From the NCBI GenBank assembly GCA_902772685.1, contig CACYBO010000049.1, positions 1 to 5,981 on the forward strand: a DNA stretch of 5,981 bases, given 5' to 3'. Positions 5,898 through 5,981 of the stretch are shown one piece after another. This DNA comes from an uncultured Eubacteriales bacterium. GTDB lineage: Bacteria; Bacillota; Clostridia; Peptostreptococcales; Anaerovoracaceae. Below the pieces are notes generated by a model, which searched no databases, was not told the DNA's origin, and worked only from the letters and a program-made list of their open reading frames with translations. The translations under genes and the position numbers were made by a program. Position 1 is the first letter of the stretch. Every line of letters begins with the position of its first letter.

Positions 5898-5973
5898 GGG
5901 GCATTAGCTCAGCTGGGAGAGCGCGTGGTTCGCAATCACGAGGTCAGGGGTTCGATCCCCCTATGCTCCACCA
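5898..5973 (+). tRNA. tRNA-Ala (anticodon CGC)
   Basis: A complete 76-nt cloverleaf can be drawn. The acceptor stem GGGGCAT (5898-5904) pairs with ATGCTCC (5963-5969), followed by A73 and an encoded CCA (5971-5973). The D arm is GCTC/GAGC (5907-5910, 5919-5922). The anticodon stem is CGTGG/TCACG (5924-5928, 5936-5940) with loop TTCGCAA, giving anticodon CGC at 5931-5933, which reads GCG. The T arm is AGGGG/CCCCT (5946-5950, 5958-5962) with loop TTCGATC. The G3-U70 wobble pair, the main identity element of alanine tRNAs, is present and independently supports the assignment. CCA is encoded in the gene, as in many Bacillota. Confidence 0.97.
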
Positions 5974-5981
5974 TGTACGGA

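Overview
The window is a densely packed, entirely plus-strand segment of a bacterial chromosome. It holds six protein genes and one tRNA gene. GC content is moderate. The consensus AGGAGG-type ribosome binding sites, the gene families and the tRNA gene with an encoded CCA all fit an anaerobic member of the Bacillota (Clostridia). Genus cannot be fixed from the sequence alone.

Positions 1-3765 form a tightly coupled run. In order they are: the C-terminal half of an MFS permease (cut by the window edge), a sirtuin NAD-dependent deacylase, a TerC/Alx-family membrane protein, the manganese exporter MntP, and a ten-helix EamA/DMT-family permease. The gap after the MFS gene is only 19 nt. The next three junctions overlap by 11, 4 and 1 nt, so one polycistronic mRNA with translational coupling is likely. 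The clearest shared theme is Mn2+ export, because two unrelated Mn-exporter families (TerC/Alx and MntP) share an ATGA start/stop overlap.

A 32-nt spacer with a perfect 6-bp hairpin and no U-tract leads to a YqhD/butanol-dehydrogenase-type iron alcohol dehydrogenase (3798-5000). A 39-nt spacer then leads to a dimethylarginine dimethylaminohydrolase (DDAH)-type enzyme of the guanidine-modifying superfamily (5040-5813). Both have strong Shine-Dalgarno sites, and the DDAH gene has clearly different codon choice (AAG and TTC preferred) from the sirtuin gene, which suggests higher expression.

The last 168 nt hold an intergenic region, a strong sigma-70/sigma-A-type promoter with a consensus extended -10, and a complete tRNA-Ala(CGC). 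The -10 box lies inside a perfect 9-bp inverted repeat, an unusual arrangement for a tRNA promoter.

Overall this looks like ordinary chromosomal housekeeping and accessory metabolism. I see no mobile elements, CRISPR arrays, phage genes or obvious novel defence system. The points most worth a second look are the dual Mn-export cassette coupled to a sirtuin, the palindrome over the tRNA promoter, and the DDAH gene in a likely anaerobe.
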